64,000 nucleotides of DNA, taken from assembly GCF_000756715.1 (NCBI RefSeq), contig NZ_CCSE01000001.1, positions 372,001-436,000 on the forward strand, read 5' to 3'. Each line of letters opens with the position of its first letter. The stretch's first letter is position 1. The notes beneath the pieces are model-generated. The model saw only the letters and a list, made by a program, of their open reading frames with translations. It was not told the DNA's origin and did not search any database. This DNA comes from Jeotgalicoccus saudimassiliensis (GTDB lineage Bacteria > Bacillota > Bacilli > Staphylococcales > Salinicoccaceae). The position numbers and the translations under genes are program-made. Shown here piece by piece: positions 38,279-48,543 of the stretch.

Positions 38279-38781
38279 TTACACTGACAGTACAAAACTC
38301 AAGCGGTGTTTTAAACAGAGTTACCGGTATGCTCGCCAAACGCGGTTTTAACATCGAAAGTATTACAGTCGGTGCATCGGAGGCACCCGGAATATCCAAA
38401 ATGACCATTGTCGTTGAAATTTCCAACGACAAGAGCTCCGAGCAGCTGACCAAACAGCTGCACAAACAAATCGATGTACTTAAAGTCGATGATATTACGG
38501 ATTCTAAAATTGTCTCCCGTGAGCTCGCCCTTATTAAAGTTGGGGCAAACAGCACATCGAGAGGCGAAATTCAAAGTATTATCGAGCCGTTCAGAGCACG
38601 GGTGCTCGATGTTTCAAGAAACTCACTCATTATAGAAGTTACCGGTAAACCGGATAAGGTGGATGCGTTAATCGAGCTGCTGACACCATACGGTTTGAAG
38701 GATTTATCCCGTACCGGTGTAACAGCATTCAGACGCGGACAGCAAAAAGGTATTCAGGATTTAAAAACACTAAGTGTTTAA
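38266..38781 (+). CDS. ilvH: Acetolactate synthase small (regulatory) subunit
   Basis: 171 residues: an N-terminal ACT domain (about 3-75, [29 protein letters not shown]) and the C-terminal ALS_ss domain ending [13 protein letters not shown]. This is the long IlvH type with both domains. It stimulates IlvB and confers valine feedback. Its GTGAGA-rich ribosome site and start lie inside the end of ilvB. Confidence 0.95.
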   Translation: MQRVITLTVQNSSGVLNRVTGMLAKRGFNIESITVGASEAPGISKMTIVVEISNDKSSEQLTKQLHKQIDVLKVDDITDSKIVSRELALIKVGANSTSRGEIQSIIEPFRARVLDVSRNSLIIEVTGKPDKVDALIELLTPYGLKDLSRTGVTAFRRGQQKGIQDLKTLSV

Positions 38782-38819
38782 ATTAAATAAATAATATATG
38801 TATAAAAGGGAGAAATTAA

Positions 38820-39821
<1,002 letters not shown>

Positions 39822-39851
39822 AATAATAAAACTGAAGAGAGGAAGGTCAAT

Positions 39852-41417
39852 ATGACTGATATAACTGATATTAAAATTTTTGATACTACGCTGAGAGATG
39901 GTGAGCAGTCACCCGGAGTAAACTTAAATAAGCAGGAAAAACTGGAGATTGCAAAGCAGCTCGAGCGACTCGGCGTTGACGTTATAGAAGCAGGCTTTCC
40001 TGCATCTTCAGAAGGTGACTTCCAGGCAGTGAAGCTCATTGCGGATACGATTAAAAAATCATCTGTTACAGCACTTGCCAGAACTAAAAAGCACGATATT
40101 GACCGTGCATACGAAGCGCTGAAAAACACGCCGAGTCCAAGAATTCACATCTTTTTGGCAACGAGTCCGATTCACCGCGAGTTCAAGCTGAAGATGGATA
40201 AACAGCAGGTGATCGACACGTCTGTAGAAATGGTGAAGTATTCAAAGACACTTTTTAATGAAGTGGAATGGTCAGCTGAGGATGCGTCCCGTACGGAGCT
40301 TCCATTTTTAGCAGAGATTATTGAAGCGGTGATCGAAGCAGGTGCATCCATTATTAACCTGCCTGATACAGTCGGCTATACAACACCTGAGGAATACGGA
40401 GAGATGTTCAGGTATGTAAGTGAAAACGTACCGAATATCAATCAGGCAATATTGTCGACGCATTGCCATAACGATCTTGGGATGGCAGTTGCAAACTCCA
40501 TCGCAGGTATAGAAAATGGAGCGACACAGATAGAATGTTCCATTAACGGTATCGGTGAACGTGCAGGAAACGCAGCGCTGGAAGAAATTGCAGTCGCACT
40601 TCATATACGCGGAGATGCTTATCCGTATACGACAAACTTAAACCTTCAGGAAATTAAACGTTCAAGTGATGTTGTGGCTAAACTGACAGGCATGACGGTG
40701 CAGCCGAACAAAGCGATTATCGGCCGCAATGCCTATGCTCATGAATCGGGTATTCACCAGGACGGCATGTTGAAAAATGCGGAAACTTATGAAATTATAT
40801 CCCCGGCTCTGGTCGGTGTTTCGGCGGACTCGGCAAATACGCTGTTCCTGGGTAAACATTCCGGACGACATGCGTTTAAAGACAAAGTAAAATCATTTAA
40901 CGTTGAACTTTCCGATGAAGAGCTGTCAGCAGCATTTAAGAATTTTAAAGCACTGACGGATCATAAAAAAGAAGTCACAGATGATGATATTTATTCAATC
41001 ATTATGGAGATTAAAACAGATGCATCGAATATTGAACGTTATGTCCTCGACAACTTCTATGTTAATTACGAACAGGACGGACAGACGAAAGCACATATCG
41101 ATGTCGTCACACCGGCTGGAGAGCCAGTATCGCACGAAGTAACAGGTTCAGGCAGCGTGGAGGCGTTATATAAAGCAATCCAGGAGATACTGTCGGAATC
41201 GACAAATCTGCTCGACTACCAGTTAAGTTCTGTCGGCGGCGGTAAAGACGCCCTCGCGGAATCGCGTGTTCAAATTAATATTAACGGTCAGAAATTTTCC
41301 GGCCGGGGTACTGCACAGGATGTTCTTGCAGCATCGGCGAATGCATATTTTAATGCAGTCAACCGTTATCTGATGAGTGAACATGCGACAGAACCTGCAA
41401 TCAGCGTAAATGCATAA
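39852..41417 (+). CDS. leuA: 2-isopropylmalate synthase
   Basis: 521 residues. The HMGL-like barrel begins [14 protein letters not shown] (metal Asp and catalytic Arg), with [15 protein letters not shown] supplying the metal His residues and [17 protein letters not shown]. The C-terminal leuA_dimer domain (about 370-500), which carries leucine feedback, is present in full. It condenses 2-ketoisovalerate with acetyl-CoA, the entry to leucine. It follows ilvC by 30 nt. Confidence 0.95.
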   Translation: MTDITDIKIFDTTLRDGEQSPGVNLNKQEKLEIAKQLERLGVDVIEAGFPASSEGDFQAVKLIADTIKKSSVTALARTKKHDIDRAYEALKNTPSPRIHIFLATSPIHREFKLKMDKQQVIDTSVEMVKYSKTLFNEVEWSAEDASRTELPFLAEIIEAVIEAGASIINLPDTVGYTTPEEYGEMFRYVSENVPNINQAILSTHCHNDLGMAVANSIAGIENGATQIECSINGIGERAGNAALEEIAVALHIRGDAYPYTTNLNLQEIKRSSDVVAKLTGMTVQPNKAIIGRNAYAHESGIHQDGMLKNAETYEIISPALVGVSADSANTLFLGKHSGRHAFKDKVKSFNVELSDEELSAAFKNFKALTDHKKEVTDDDIYSIIMEIKTDASNIERYVLDNFYVNYEQDGQTKAHIDVVTPAGEPVSHEVTGSGSVEALYKAIQEILSESTNLLDYQLSSVGGGKDALAESRVQININGQKFSGRGTAQDVLAASANAYFNAVNRYLMSEHATEPAISVNA

Positions 41418-41432
41418 AGGGGAGAAACGGCA

Positions 41433-42491
41433 ATGAAAAAACATATAATTACACTTCCCGGCGATGGTATCGGCCCGGAAATTATGAACTCGGCTCACGA
41501 ACTGCTGAAGGCTGTGGGAGAAAAATATAATCACGAATTTACAGTTGAGTCAAAAGACATAGGCGGGATCGCTATAGATAAACATAACGATCCGCTGCCG
41601 GCTGAAACCATTGAAGCATGTGAATCTGCTGATGCAATTCTGCTCGGCGCAGTCGGCGGCCCAAAATGGGCCGACAGCAAAATCCGTCCGGAACAGGGAC
41701 TGTTAAAAATCCGCAAGCAGTTCAATCTCTTTGCAAACCTGCGTCCCGTAACAATTTTTGATTCACTGGAAGCATCTTCACCGCTGAAACAGCATGTAGT
41801 TCGCGGCAGTGATTTAATGATTGTCAGGGAGCTGACAGGGGGACTGTACTTCGGTCAGCCGAGTGAGCGCCGTGACGGTGGTCAAAGCGTCGTAGATACT
41901 CTGACTTACACTTACGGGGAAATCGAACGCATCGTTCGAACTGCTTTTGATACTGCGATGTCGAGACGTAAACATTTAACATCGGTGGATAAGGCAAATG
42001 TACTCGAATCCAGCAGAATGTGGCGGGAGATCGTCAATAAAGTAAGCAGTGAATATCCCGAAGTGACAGTCGAACACGAACTGGTTGATGCAGCTGCAAT
42101 GAAGTTGATAACGAATCCCTCTTATTTCGATGTCATCGTCACAGAAAACCTGTTCGGAGATATATTAAGTGATGAAGCATCTGTAATCACCGGCTCTCTC
42201 GGTGTTCTGCCGTCAGCGAGTTTAAGTGATAAAGGACTCGGGCTGTTTGAACCGATTCACGGTTCAGCACCTGATATTGCAGGAGAAAATAAAGCGAATC
42301 CAATCGGTATGATGTTGTCCGTCGGCATGATGCTGAAATATTCATTCGGGCTGCATGAAGAATCAGCAGCGATTGAAAAAGCTGTGAACCAGGTCCTGGC
42401 AGACGGCTTTAAAACGGGAGATTTACAAATTGACAGAGCAGTAACGTTATCTACGACGGAAATGACTGAAAAAATTATCAGCGTTCTGTAA
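41433..42491 (+). CDS. leuB: 3-isopropylmalate dehydrogenase
   Basis: 352 residues. [11 protein letters not shown] at the start, [29 protein letters not shown] and the Mg2+/substrate region ([29 protein letters not shown]) match LeuB of the isocitrate/isopropylmalate dehydrogenase family. It oxidatively decarboxylates 3-isopropylmalate with NAD+. GGGGAG precedes the ATG, 15 nt after leuA. Confidence 0.96.
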   Translation: MKKHIITLPGDGIGPEIMNSAHELLKAVGEKYNHEFTVESKDIGGIAIDKHNDPLPAETIEACESADAILLGAVGGPKWADSKIRPEQGLLKIRKQFNLFANLRPVTIFDSLEASSPLKQHVVRGSDLMIVRELTGGLYFGQPSERRDGGQSVVDTLTYTYGEIERIVRTAFDTAMSRRKHLTSVDKANVLESSRMWREIVNKVSSEYPEVTVEHELVDAAAMKLITNPSYFDVIVTENLFGDILSDEASVITGSLGVLPSASLSDKGLGLFEPIHGSAPDIAGENKANPIGMMLSVGMMLKYSFGLHEESAAIEKAVNQVLADGFKTGDLQIDRAVTLSTTEMTEKIISVL

Positions 42492-42514
42492 AAAAGTTAA
42501 AGGAGAAGATTAAC

Positions 42515-43927
42515 ATGGCTCAGAAAAAAACAATTATCGAAAAAATCTGGGAACGGCATGTCGTTCATCAAGAAGAAGGCAAACCGGATCTGCTCTATAT
42601 CGATCAGCATCTAATCCATGAAGTGACTTCACCTCAGGCTTTTGAAGGATTGCGCTTAAATAACAGAAAAGTCCGCCGTCCGGATTTAACGTTTGCAACG
42701 ATGGATCATAATGTACCGACAAAAAACAGAGAAGACACACAGGATGCCATCGCCCAAAAGCAGATGGATGCTTTAAAGAAAAACTGTGAGGAATTCGGTA
42801 TTAAGCTGGCGGATATGTACCACCCGGATCAGGGAATCGTTCACGTCATCGGGCCGCAGCTCGGTCTGACGCAGCCGGGTAAAACGATTGTCTGCGGTGA
42901 CTCGCATACATCGACACACGGTGCGTTCGGTGCACTCGCATTCGGCATCGGGACGAGTGAAGTGGAACACGTATTTGCAACGCAGACATTGACTCAGTCG
43001 AAGCCTAAAACGATGAATGTAAAAGTTAATGGAGCATTAAGTGTCGGTGTAACAGCGAAGGATTTAATTCTCGCTATTATTGCGAAATTCGGTGTTGATT
43101 TCGGTACCGGTCATGTTGTGGAATATACCGGACAGGCGATCAGGGACTTAACGATGGAAGGCCGTATGACGGTATGTAACATGTCGATTGAAGGCGGTGC
43201 ACGTGCCGGTTTAATCTCCCCGGATGAAACGACAGTGGACTTCCTTCGCGGGCGCCGTTATGTTCCGAGAGATGAAGCAGAATACAATGCACTTGCAGAA
43301 GAATGGCTGGATCTTCGTACTGACGAAGGTGCTGAATATGATACAACACTTGAAATTGATGCTTCTGAAATTGAACCGCAGGTATCATGGGGGACAAACC
43401 CGAGTATGGTCGTTCCAATCAGTTCGACCACTCCTGTTGTCAGCGGCTCAAAAGATGAAGATTCAACGAAGCGTGCTCTGGAGTATATGGGACTTGAAGA
43501 GGGAATGGCAATTACAGATATAGAAATTGACCATGTCTTTATCGGTTCCTGCACGAACTCCCGTGTACTGGACTTACAGCGTGCAGCGGATATTATTCAG
43601 GGCAGTAAAGTTAAAGAAGGTGTGAAAGCAATCGTTGTACCGGGATCATTTCTCGTTAAACAGGAAGCGGAAGCACTTGGCATAGACAAAGTATTTATCG
43701 ATGCAGGATTTGAATGGCGGAATGCCGGGTGCAGTGCATGTCTTGGTATGAACGAAGACACTGTACCGCCGGGCGGACGCTGTGCATCCACATCAAACCG
43801 CAACTTTGAAGGACGCCAGGGTAATGGTGCAAGAACTCACCTTGTCAGCCCTGAAATGGCCGCTGCTGCAGCGATTAACGGTCGCTTCGTAGACGTCAGA
43901 AAATATCAGAGCAGAGTCACTGCATAG
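42515..43927 (+). CDS. leuC: 3-isopropylmalate dehydratase large subunit
   Basis: 470 residues of the aconitase superfamily. The three [4Fe-4S] cysteines are visible in FIGSCTNSR and [10 protein letters not shown], and [26 protein letters not shown] is the conserved active-site region. With LeuD it isomerises 2- to 3-isopropylmalate. It is spaced 10 nt from leuD. Confidence 0.96.
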   Translation: MAQKKTIIEKIWERHVVHQEEGKPDLLYIDQHLIHEVTSPQAFEGLRLNNRKVRRPDLTFATMDHNVPTKNREDTQDAIAQKQMDALKKNCEEFGIKLADMYHPDQGIVHVIGPQLGLTQPGKTIVCGDSHTSTHGAFGALAFGIGTSEVEHVFATQTLTQSKPKTMNVKVNGALSVGVTAKDLILAIIAKFGVDFGTGHVVEYTGQAIRDLTMEGRMTVCNMSIEGGARAGLISPDETTVDFLRGRRYVPRDEAEYNALAEEWLDLRTDEGAEYDTTLEIDASEIEPQVSWGTNPSMVVPISSTTPVVSGSKDEDSTKRALEYMGLEEGMAITDIEIDHVFIGSCTNSRVLDLQRAADIIQGSKVKEGVKAIVVPGSFLVKQEAEALGIDKVFIDAGFEWRNAGCSACLGMNEDTVPPGGRCASTSNRNFEGRQGNGARTHLVSPEMAAAAAINGRFVDVRKYQSRVTA

Positions 43928-43937
43928 GAGGGTAATT

Positions 43938-44534
43938 ATGGAGGCAATTTCAAAGCACGAGGGTAAAGTCTATCCGCTGAACCGTTCCAATGTGGACACG
44001 GACCAGATTATCCCGAAGCAGTTTTTAAAACGTATCGAACGTACCGGGTTTGGACAGTTCGTATTTCACAACTGGCGTTTTAATGACGACGGTTCGAAGC
44101 GGGAAGACTTCGATATGGATGATCCGAAATTCGACGGTGCTTCGGTACTTGTTGCCGGTGATAACTTCGGCTGCGGCTCATCGAGGGAGCACGCGCCGTG
44201 GGCACTGCTTGATTACGGGTACAAAGTAATTATTGCACCGGGATTTGCGGATATTTTCTATTCAAACGCATTTAAGAACGGCATCATCCTAATTAAGATG
44301 CCGGAAGAGCAGGTGGCAGAGTGGCAGGAGCAGTCAAAGGACGGAGATTTTACTCTGTCAGTTGATCTTGAGACACAGAAAGTTACAGACAGCAGCGGAA
44401 AAACACTGGACTTTGAAATTCCGGCCTATCATAAAGAAAAATTAATTAACGGCTGGGATGATATTGCATTAACTTTATTAAATGAAGAAAAAATAACAGC
44501 TTTTGAGGAGCGTGGTCTTTTGGGAATTCGTTAA
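43938..44534 (+). CDS. leuD: 3-isopropylmalate dehydratase small subunit
   Basis: 198 residues, normal for LeuD. NVDTDQIIPKQFLK near the N-terminus and NFGCGSSREHAPWAL in the swivel domain are the aconitase small-subunit signatures. GGAGG precedes the ATG. Its stop codon is 23 nt before the ATG I use for ilvA. Confidence 0.96.
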   Translation: MEAISKHEGKVYPLNRSNVDTDQIIPKQFLKRIERTGFGQFVFHNWRFNDDGSKREDFDMDDPKFDGASVLVAGDNFGCGSSREHAPWALLDYGYKVIIAPGFADIFYSNAFKNGIILIKMPEEQVAEWQEQSKDGDFTLSVDLETQKVTDSSGKTLDFEIPAYHKEKLINGWDDIALTLLNEEKITAFEERGLLGIR

Positions 44535-44557
44535 ATAATGATTTAGTCAGAGATGCT

Positions 44558-45535
44558 ATGGAATATCTGCGCGGAAACGTACACAAGACACCGGTGGTAA
44601 CATCGCAGACTACAAATGAAAAAACCGGCAAGAAAGTTTATATGAAGTTGGAAAATCATCAGAAAACGGGCGCATTTAAATACCGGGGTGCTTCTTACAA
44701 ATTGTCGAGACTGACTCCGGCACAGCTTGAAGCGGGTGTGGTGACTGCATCTGCCGGGAATCATGCCCAGGGCGTTGCGCTTGCAGCGAAGAAATTGAAT
44801 GCTGTTGCAACAATCTTTATGCCGGAGGGAACACCTTCAGCCAAAGTTGAAGCAACAAGAGGATACGGTGCTGTTGTTAAGCTTGTCGGACAGAGTTTCC
44901 AGGAAGCATACACTGCATCCCTGGAACATAAAAAACTGACAGGTGCAACATACGTTCATCCTTTTGATGACTATGACATCATGGCAGGACAAGGTTCAAT
45001 CGGTGTTGAAATGCTGGAAGAAATTCCACAGCTGGATACGATTATCGTACCGATTGGCGGCGGCGGATTAATAAGCGGTATCGCGGTTGCAGCGAAGATG
45101 ATTAAACCATCTATTAAAATAATCGGTGTGCAGGCAGCAAATGCACCTTCGATGTTTAAATCATATTATACTAAAGACGACCATGTGCTCTTGGACAGCT
45201 GCAGTACGATAGCAGAAGGAATCGCGGTTAAACAGCCCGGTGAATTGACACAGCAGGTTGTCCGTCAGTACGTAGATGAAATCTACTGCGTGTCGGAAAG
45301 TGAAATTGCGTACGCAATGATCTATCTGCTTGAGCGTACGAAATCATTGGTAGAGGGTGCAGGTGCATCAGCACTCGCAGCACTCCTGGCATATAACGAC
45401 AAAATAGACTCTGAACATACAGGAGTTATTGTCAGCGGAGGAAATCTGGACCTCGGTAAAATGGGGGAAATTCAGGCACTTTCGCTGAAATCAAATCATA
45501 AAACAATAACGAAAGAACAAATTACTGCACTGTAG
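44558..45535 (+). CDS. ilvA: Threonine deaminase, short form without regulatory domain
   Basis: 325 residues of the fold II PLP family: Lys41 in KTGAFKYRGAS forms the Schiff base, SAGNHAQG holds the cofactor, GGGGLISG binds phosphate. It converts threonine to 2-ketobutyrate for isoleucine. The biosynthetic IlvA of S. aureus is about 420 residues with a C-terminal ACT-like domain; this protein stops after the catalytic domain. It also reads closer to catabolic TdcB (KLEN, AGQGSIG, AEGIAVKQPGE), so isoleucine inhibition is unlikely. The ATG at 44558 has only a weak ribosome site, and family similarity seems to begin about ten codons upstream, inside leuD's 3' end. No ATG, GTG or TTG exists there, so start choice is uncertain. 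Confidence 0.88.
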   Translation: MEYLRGNVHKTPVVTSQTTNEKTGKKVYMKLENHQKTGAFKYRGASYKLSRLTPAQLEAGVVTASAGNHAQGVALAAKKLNAVATIFMPEGTPSAKVEATRGYGAVVKLVGQSFQEAYTASLEHKKLTGATYVHPFDDYDIMAGQGSIGVEMLEEIPQLDTIIVPIGGGGLISGIAVAAKMIKPSIKIIGVQAANAPSMFKSYYTKDDHVLLDSCSTIAEGIAVKQPGELTQQVVRQYVDEIYCVSESEIAYAMIYLLERTKSLVEGAGASALAALLAYNDKIDSEHTGVIVSGGNLDLGKMGEIQALSLKSNHKTITKEQITAL

Positions 45536-45543
45536 ATTTATAG

Positions 45544-45586
45544 CAGCCGTCACCTTTCTCCGGAAAGTGTCCGACGGCTGTTTTTG
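45544..45586 (+). terminator. Terminator of the ilv-leu operon
   Basis: Outer stem CAGCCGT / ACGGCTG and inner stem CTTTC / GAAAG, followed by five T. Confidence 0.8.
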
Positions 45587-45627
45587 TGTTTAAGTTTTCA
45601 TGACCGTCAAAAATAATTCAGCTGATG

Positions 45628-45656
45628 AAAAACGCAAAACCTTTACGGTTCTGCGT
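45628..45656 (-). terminator. Terminator of yktB
   Basis: Minus-strand stem ACGCAGAACC / GGTTTTGCGT (one G-U pair) with a 5-nt loop, then a T run. Confidence 0.7.
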
Positions 45657-45669
45657 CAGCAATACTATA

Positions 45670-46284
45670 TTAATTCTGGTGGTAGAACTGAAGAAGGTTT
45701 TCCATAACCTGCTCAAGATCTTTTACAAAAACATCGTCAGAACTTAATTCTTCGTCGCCCGGTTTATATACTTTCCCGACTAAAAATTCACCTTTCTTAA
45801 CGTCGCGCAGTCTGATGAGCCCTTTTTCAAGTTCATCTTCAGTCATTTCGTTAAGCGCTGTTTTAGCAGGCTTCATATGATCCAGTGAAATTTGATAGTC
45901 CTGCGGCAGGTTCTCGAATTTGTCCATATTTTTAAGCCAGTTTTCAGCGAGGCGCTGCTTGTCTTTTGATTCGTAGATGATGCCGTACATGCAAAATGCA
46001 TGACTGTTATATACGCCAATCTGGAAATGCGGCATCATCTTATAACCGCGCGGGTTAGTACTGAATGCAACCCATGTATCATCGGGCGGATTCGTTGTAC
46101 GGCGTGCGTGTTTTGCGACATGTGCATATGTTTCGTCACCGGTCATTTCAGTTATATAGTCACTGAAGTGTTCACCGAGCTGTTCAAGCTTTGGACGCGT
46201 ATTTTCAATAAGGGCTGCCATTCTGTTTTCTAGACCGTCGATATTAAAGACATCAAAGTCTGTTTGTGTAAATGTATACTTCAT
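45670..46284 (-). CDS. yktB: UPF0637 family protein (YktB-like)
   Basis: 204 residues, the usual length. The N-terminus FTQTDFDVFNIDGLENRMAAL and phrases WVAFSTNPRGYKMMPHFQIG and MCMYGIIYESK-like region fit the YktB/UPF0637 (DUF1054) family. It is a cytosolic protein of unknown function, typically next to suhB, as here (divergent, 78-bp gap). GGAG precedes the start. Confidence 0.88.
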   Translation of the reverse strand: MKYTFTQTDFDVFNIDGLENRMAALIENTRPKLEQLGEHFSDYITEMTGDETYAHVAKHARRTTNPPDDTWVAFSTNPRGYKMMPHFQIGVYNSHAFCMYGIIYESKDKQRLAENWLKNMDKFENLPQDYQISLDHMKPAKTALNEMTEDELEKGLIRLRDVKKGEFLVGKVYKPGDEELSSDDVFVKDLEQVMENLLQFYHQN

Positions 46285-46362
46285 TGAGGTTGAGCTCCTT
46301 TCAAAAGGTCTCTCTTATGATAAAATAAACTTGAGTAGCAATCAAATGATTGAGGTGTATTC

Positions 46363-47175
46363 ATGGATATATATAACTTTGGCAAAGAATTAATCGTTGA
46401 AGCAGGTAGATTTATCGAAACACGCATGACTCAGAATTTTCAGATCGACAGCAAATCAAATCCAAATGATCTGGTTACGGATGTCGATAAAGAAACAGAG
46501 CAGTTTTTATACGCCAGAATACTGGAACGTTTTCCGGAACACCGCATTATCGGTGAAGAGGGACATGGTGAAAATATAAGTGATACTGATGGTGTCATCT
46601 GGATTGTCGATCCGATTGACGGTACTTTAAATTTTGTACATCAGGGAGAGAATTTTGCAATTTCCATCGGCGTGTTTATCGACGGTGAACCGTACTGCGG
46701 GTTAATCTATGATTGTATGAAGCGGGATCTCTATCATGCCAAATATAAAAGTGGTGCCTTTCTAAATGAAAGTGCACTGCATCAGGCTGAGAACGTTCCG
46801 TTAAATCAGTCTCTCGTTGCTGTTAATCCTAAGAGAATTCTCAGAGAAGCGACCCGGGATCCATTTTTTGAAATTATGGCGAAGTCTCGCAGCGTCCGTT
46901 CATACGGCTCGGCAGCCTTGGAATTTGCAATGCTTGCAAAAGGCCAGATTTCGGCATTGATGTTTTTCAAACTGCACCCGTGGGATTATACCGGCGGTTC
47001 GATAATTACAGGTGAACTCGGATACAAAACAACGGATATATACGGTAAAGACCTGCCGCTCTTAAGCTCGACAAGTGTCATCAGCGGAAATCCGGAAATT
47101 CACTCTGAAATTATCGGGCATTTTACAGAAGATAAATCTCTGCATGAGTTCCATGATGCATTTCACGATTTATAA
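46363..47175 (+). CDS. suhB: Inositol monophosphatase family protein
   Basis: 270 residues. Metal-binding motifs: GEEGHGE (Glu), IVDPIDGTLNFVH (Asp-x-Ile-Asp-Gly-Thr) and the late HPWDYTGGSII (W-D). The family dephosphorylates inositol phosphates, and some members act on NADP or fructose bisphosphate; the true substrate in this group is unclear. The ATG at 46363 follows TGAGG. The last 13 nt overlap the convergent NERD-like fragment on the minus strand. Confidence 0.9.
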   Translation: MDIYNFGKELIVEAGRFIETRMTQNFQIDSKSNPNDLVTDVDKETEQFLYARILERFPEHRIIGEEGHGENISDTDGVIWIVDPIDGTLNFVHQGENFAISIGVFIDGEPYCGLIYDCMKRDLYHAKYKSGAFLNESALHQAENVPLNQSLVAVNPKRILREATRDPFFEIMAKSRSVRSYGSAALEFAMLAKGQISALMFFKLHPWDYTGGSIITGELGYKTTDIYGKDLPLLSSTSVISGNPEIHSEIIGHFTEDKSLHEFHDAFHDL

Positions 47176-47521
47176 TAATACTGCTGGGCGTGTTTTGAAG
47201 GCTTTGTAAATAATTTTCCGATGTATTTCAGCAGTGCATAATTACTGAGCGGCACGTTAATATGTTTTTTAATATCCTTTTTACTGTATGGCTGTGTAAT
47301 GTTTAAGAGATTCAGCATATCAAAGTAATTGGTAAATATACTCTCCAGGTTATGGATGGTATGACAGGCTTCGCATATTACCAGCTTACTGCTCAGAAGT
47401 GAGAGTTTAAACTCCATGCATGCGGTGCATTTAAAACCGTGCGTAAATTCATTGGCAGCTGCGTTCGAGACTACCGCACGGTTTTTTAACTTTGCAATCC
47501 CGGACGCGGCTGCTTTTTTCT
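47163..47521 (-). pseudogene. C-terminal zinc-ribbon part of a frameshifted NERD-like gene
   Basis: The frame is open from about 47521 down to 47163. It encodes a Cys-rich segment, GFKCTACMEFK with ICEACHTIHN (two CxxC pairs 17-18 residues apart, a zinc ribbon), then a helical tail. The first ATG (47417) lies between the Cys pairs and has no ribosome site, so this piece is not a sensible gene alone. It continues the upstream protein: adding one base in the A6 run (T6 at 47514-47519 on the plus strand) joins the two frames as RKKAAASGIAKLKNRAVV. Its end overlaps suhB by 13 nt. Confidence 0.6.
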
Positions 47522-48046
47522 CATGACTGCACTGTGCTCGATGGCCTTTAAATAGTAAGGCAGATTTTTAAGCGATAAAAACTGATCCGACGGACGTTTA
47601 ACCAGTCTGAACGTCTCATTCATCACGACATGTTTAATAATAATAGGGCGCTGGAATGTTCCATCATCAATCAGTGCTTCTTTAAATTTCTCATATACTT
47701 TTTCTGTTCTGTTTAAATCGTAAACTGCTTCGTAACTGCTGTCGATCAGAATGTTGAAAGGGTTAATAAAATGTTCGCCTGCATAATCGTGAAGAATGAA
47801 AAGGTAGTAGCAGTACTCCGTAGCCAGAAGTACGTTTATCAGCTCGTGATCTGTGCCGATGATTACTTCGCAATGCCAGAACAGCTCCATGTTTTCCTTA
47901 TTAATTTTGCTGAGATACAAATCGAAATGCTCCTCCAGCAGATCCATCCGCTGCATTGCTTCGTATTCTTCAGTTTCGTCATCGCTAAAAGGCAACCGGT
48001 TATACAGAAATTCGTAGACTTTCAGTTTTTCATTTTTTTGTCTCAC
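47486..48046 (-). CDS. N-terminal part of a degenerate NERD-domain protein
   Basis: 186 residues from a GTG at 48046 with AAAGGAG upstream and a good promoter. The central region (about 30-140) looks like the staphylococcal type of nuclease-related domain (NERD). Where NERD proteins usually have I-D ... E-V-K-N-Y, it reads INVLLATEYCYYLFILHDY, so the catalytic Asp, Glu and Lys seem replaced. The frame ends KKQPRPGLQS at a stop, just after a six-A run where a one-base change would open a zinc-ribbon extension. It may be an inactive, decaying gene or a slippage-controlled one. The family call is moderate. Confidence 0.5.
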   Translation of the reverse strand: MRQKNEKLKVYEFLYNRLPFSDDETEEYEAMQRMDLLEEHFDLYLSKINKENMELFWHCEVIIGTDHELINVLLATEYCYYLFILHDYAGEHFINPFNILIDSSYEAVYDLNRTEKVYEKFKEALIDDGTFQRPIIIKHVVMNETFRLVKRPSDQFLSLKNLPYYLKAIEHSAVMRKKQPRPGLQS

Positions 48047-48075
48047 GGCAAAGCTCCTTTAATAATGATAGATAC

Positions 48076-48104
48076 ATTATTAACCGGTCGTATAATACGG
48101 TCAA
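48076..48104 (-). promoter_or_regulatory. Promoter of the NERD-like gene
   Basis: Minus strand: TTGACC (48104-48099), 17-nt spacer, AATAAT (48081-48076), about 30 nt before the GTG start. Confidence 0.5.
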
Positions 48105-48127
48105 AACACAGAAACTTAAAAAAAGGC

Positions 48128-48180
48128 AAAAAAATACAACAGATTTCCCCGTTTCTTCAATACAAATAAGGAAATCTGTT
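48128..48180 (-). terminator. Terminator of the ylaF-like gene
   Basis: Perfect 11-bp arms AACAGATTTCC / GGAAATCTGTT, 21-nt loop, then a T run on the minus strand. Confidence 0.7.
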
Positions 48181-48212
48181 ATAATTAACAAGCAGTTAAT
48201 TTAAAACTGAAG

Positions 48213-48404
48213 TTAAAGCCAGTCATTCTCACGATACTTTTTTTTCAGTGTAAAACCCGCACCGAAAATAGCGATAAACACCACGACGGACAGTATTGCC
48301 ATAACTATCATTTCTTCGGCGATAAACACTGAAAATGCAACCATCATTGCCACTGCGAGAACAGCCAGTATTAAAAATACAGCTTTTGATTTTTTCTTTT
48401 CCAT
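48213..48404 (-). CDS. ylaF: Small membrane protein (YlaF/DUF5325-like)
   Basis: 63 residues from the ATG at 48404, with AGGGGA upstream; seven in-frame codons further 5' have no ribosome site. The protein starts MEKKKSK, has two transmembrane helices joined by a short acidic turn (VFIAEEMIVMA) and ends KKKYRENDWL. Size, topology and position divergent from typA match ylaF of Bacillus. Function unknown. Confidence 0.7.
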   Translation of the reverse strand: MEKKKSKAVFLILAVLAVAMMVAFSVFIAEEMIVMAILSVVVFIAIFGAGFTLKKKYRENDWL

Positions 48405-48543
48405 AAGTAGTCCCCTAAAAGTCATTTGTCTTATTTTGAATTATATCACAAAAAATAAATCTCTGAATGTTCAAACTGGTAAAAAATGTGGTATACTGAT
48501 ACGGTTATAAAGATATTCTATATACGAAGGGAAAATCCTCTTG

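Noticed and set aside
48185-48210. tRNA or sRNA in the gap after the ylaF-like gene
   Set aside because: The only structure is the ylaF terminator; no cloverleaf can be drawn.
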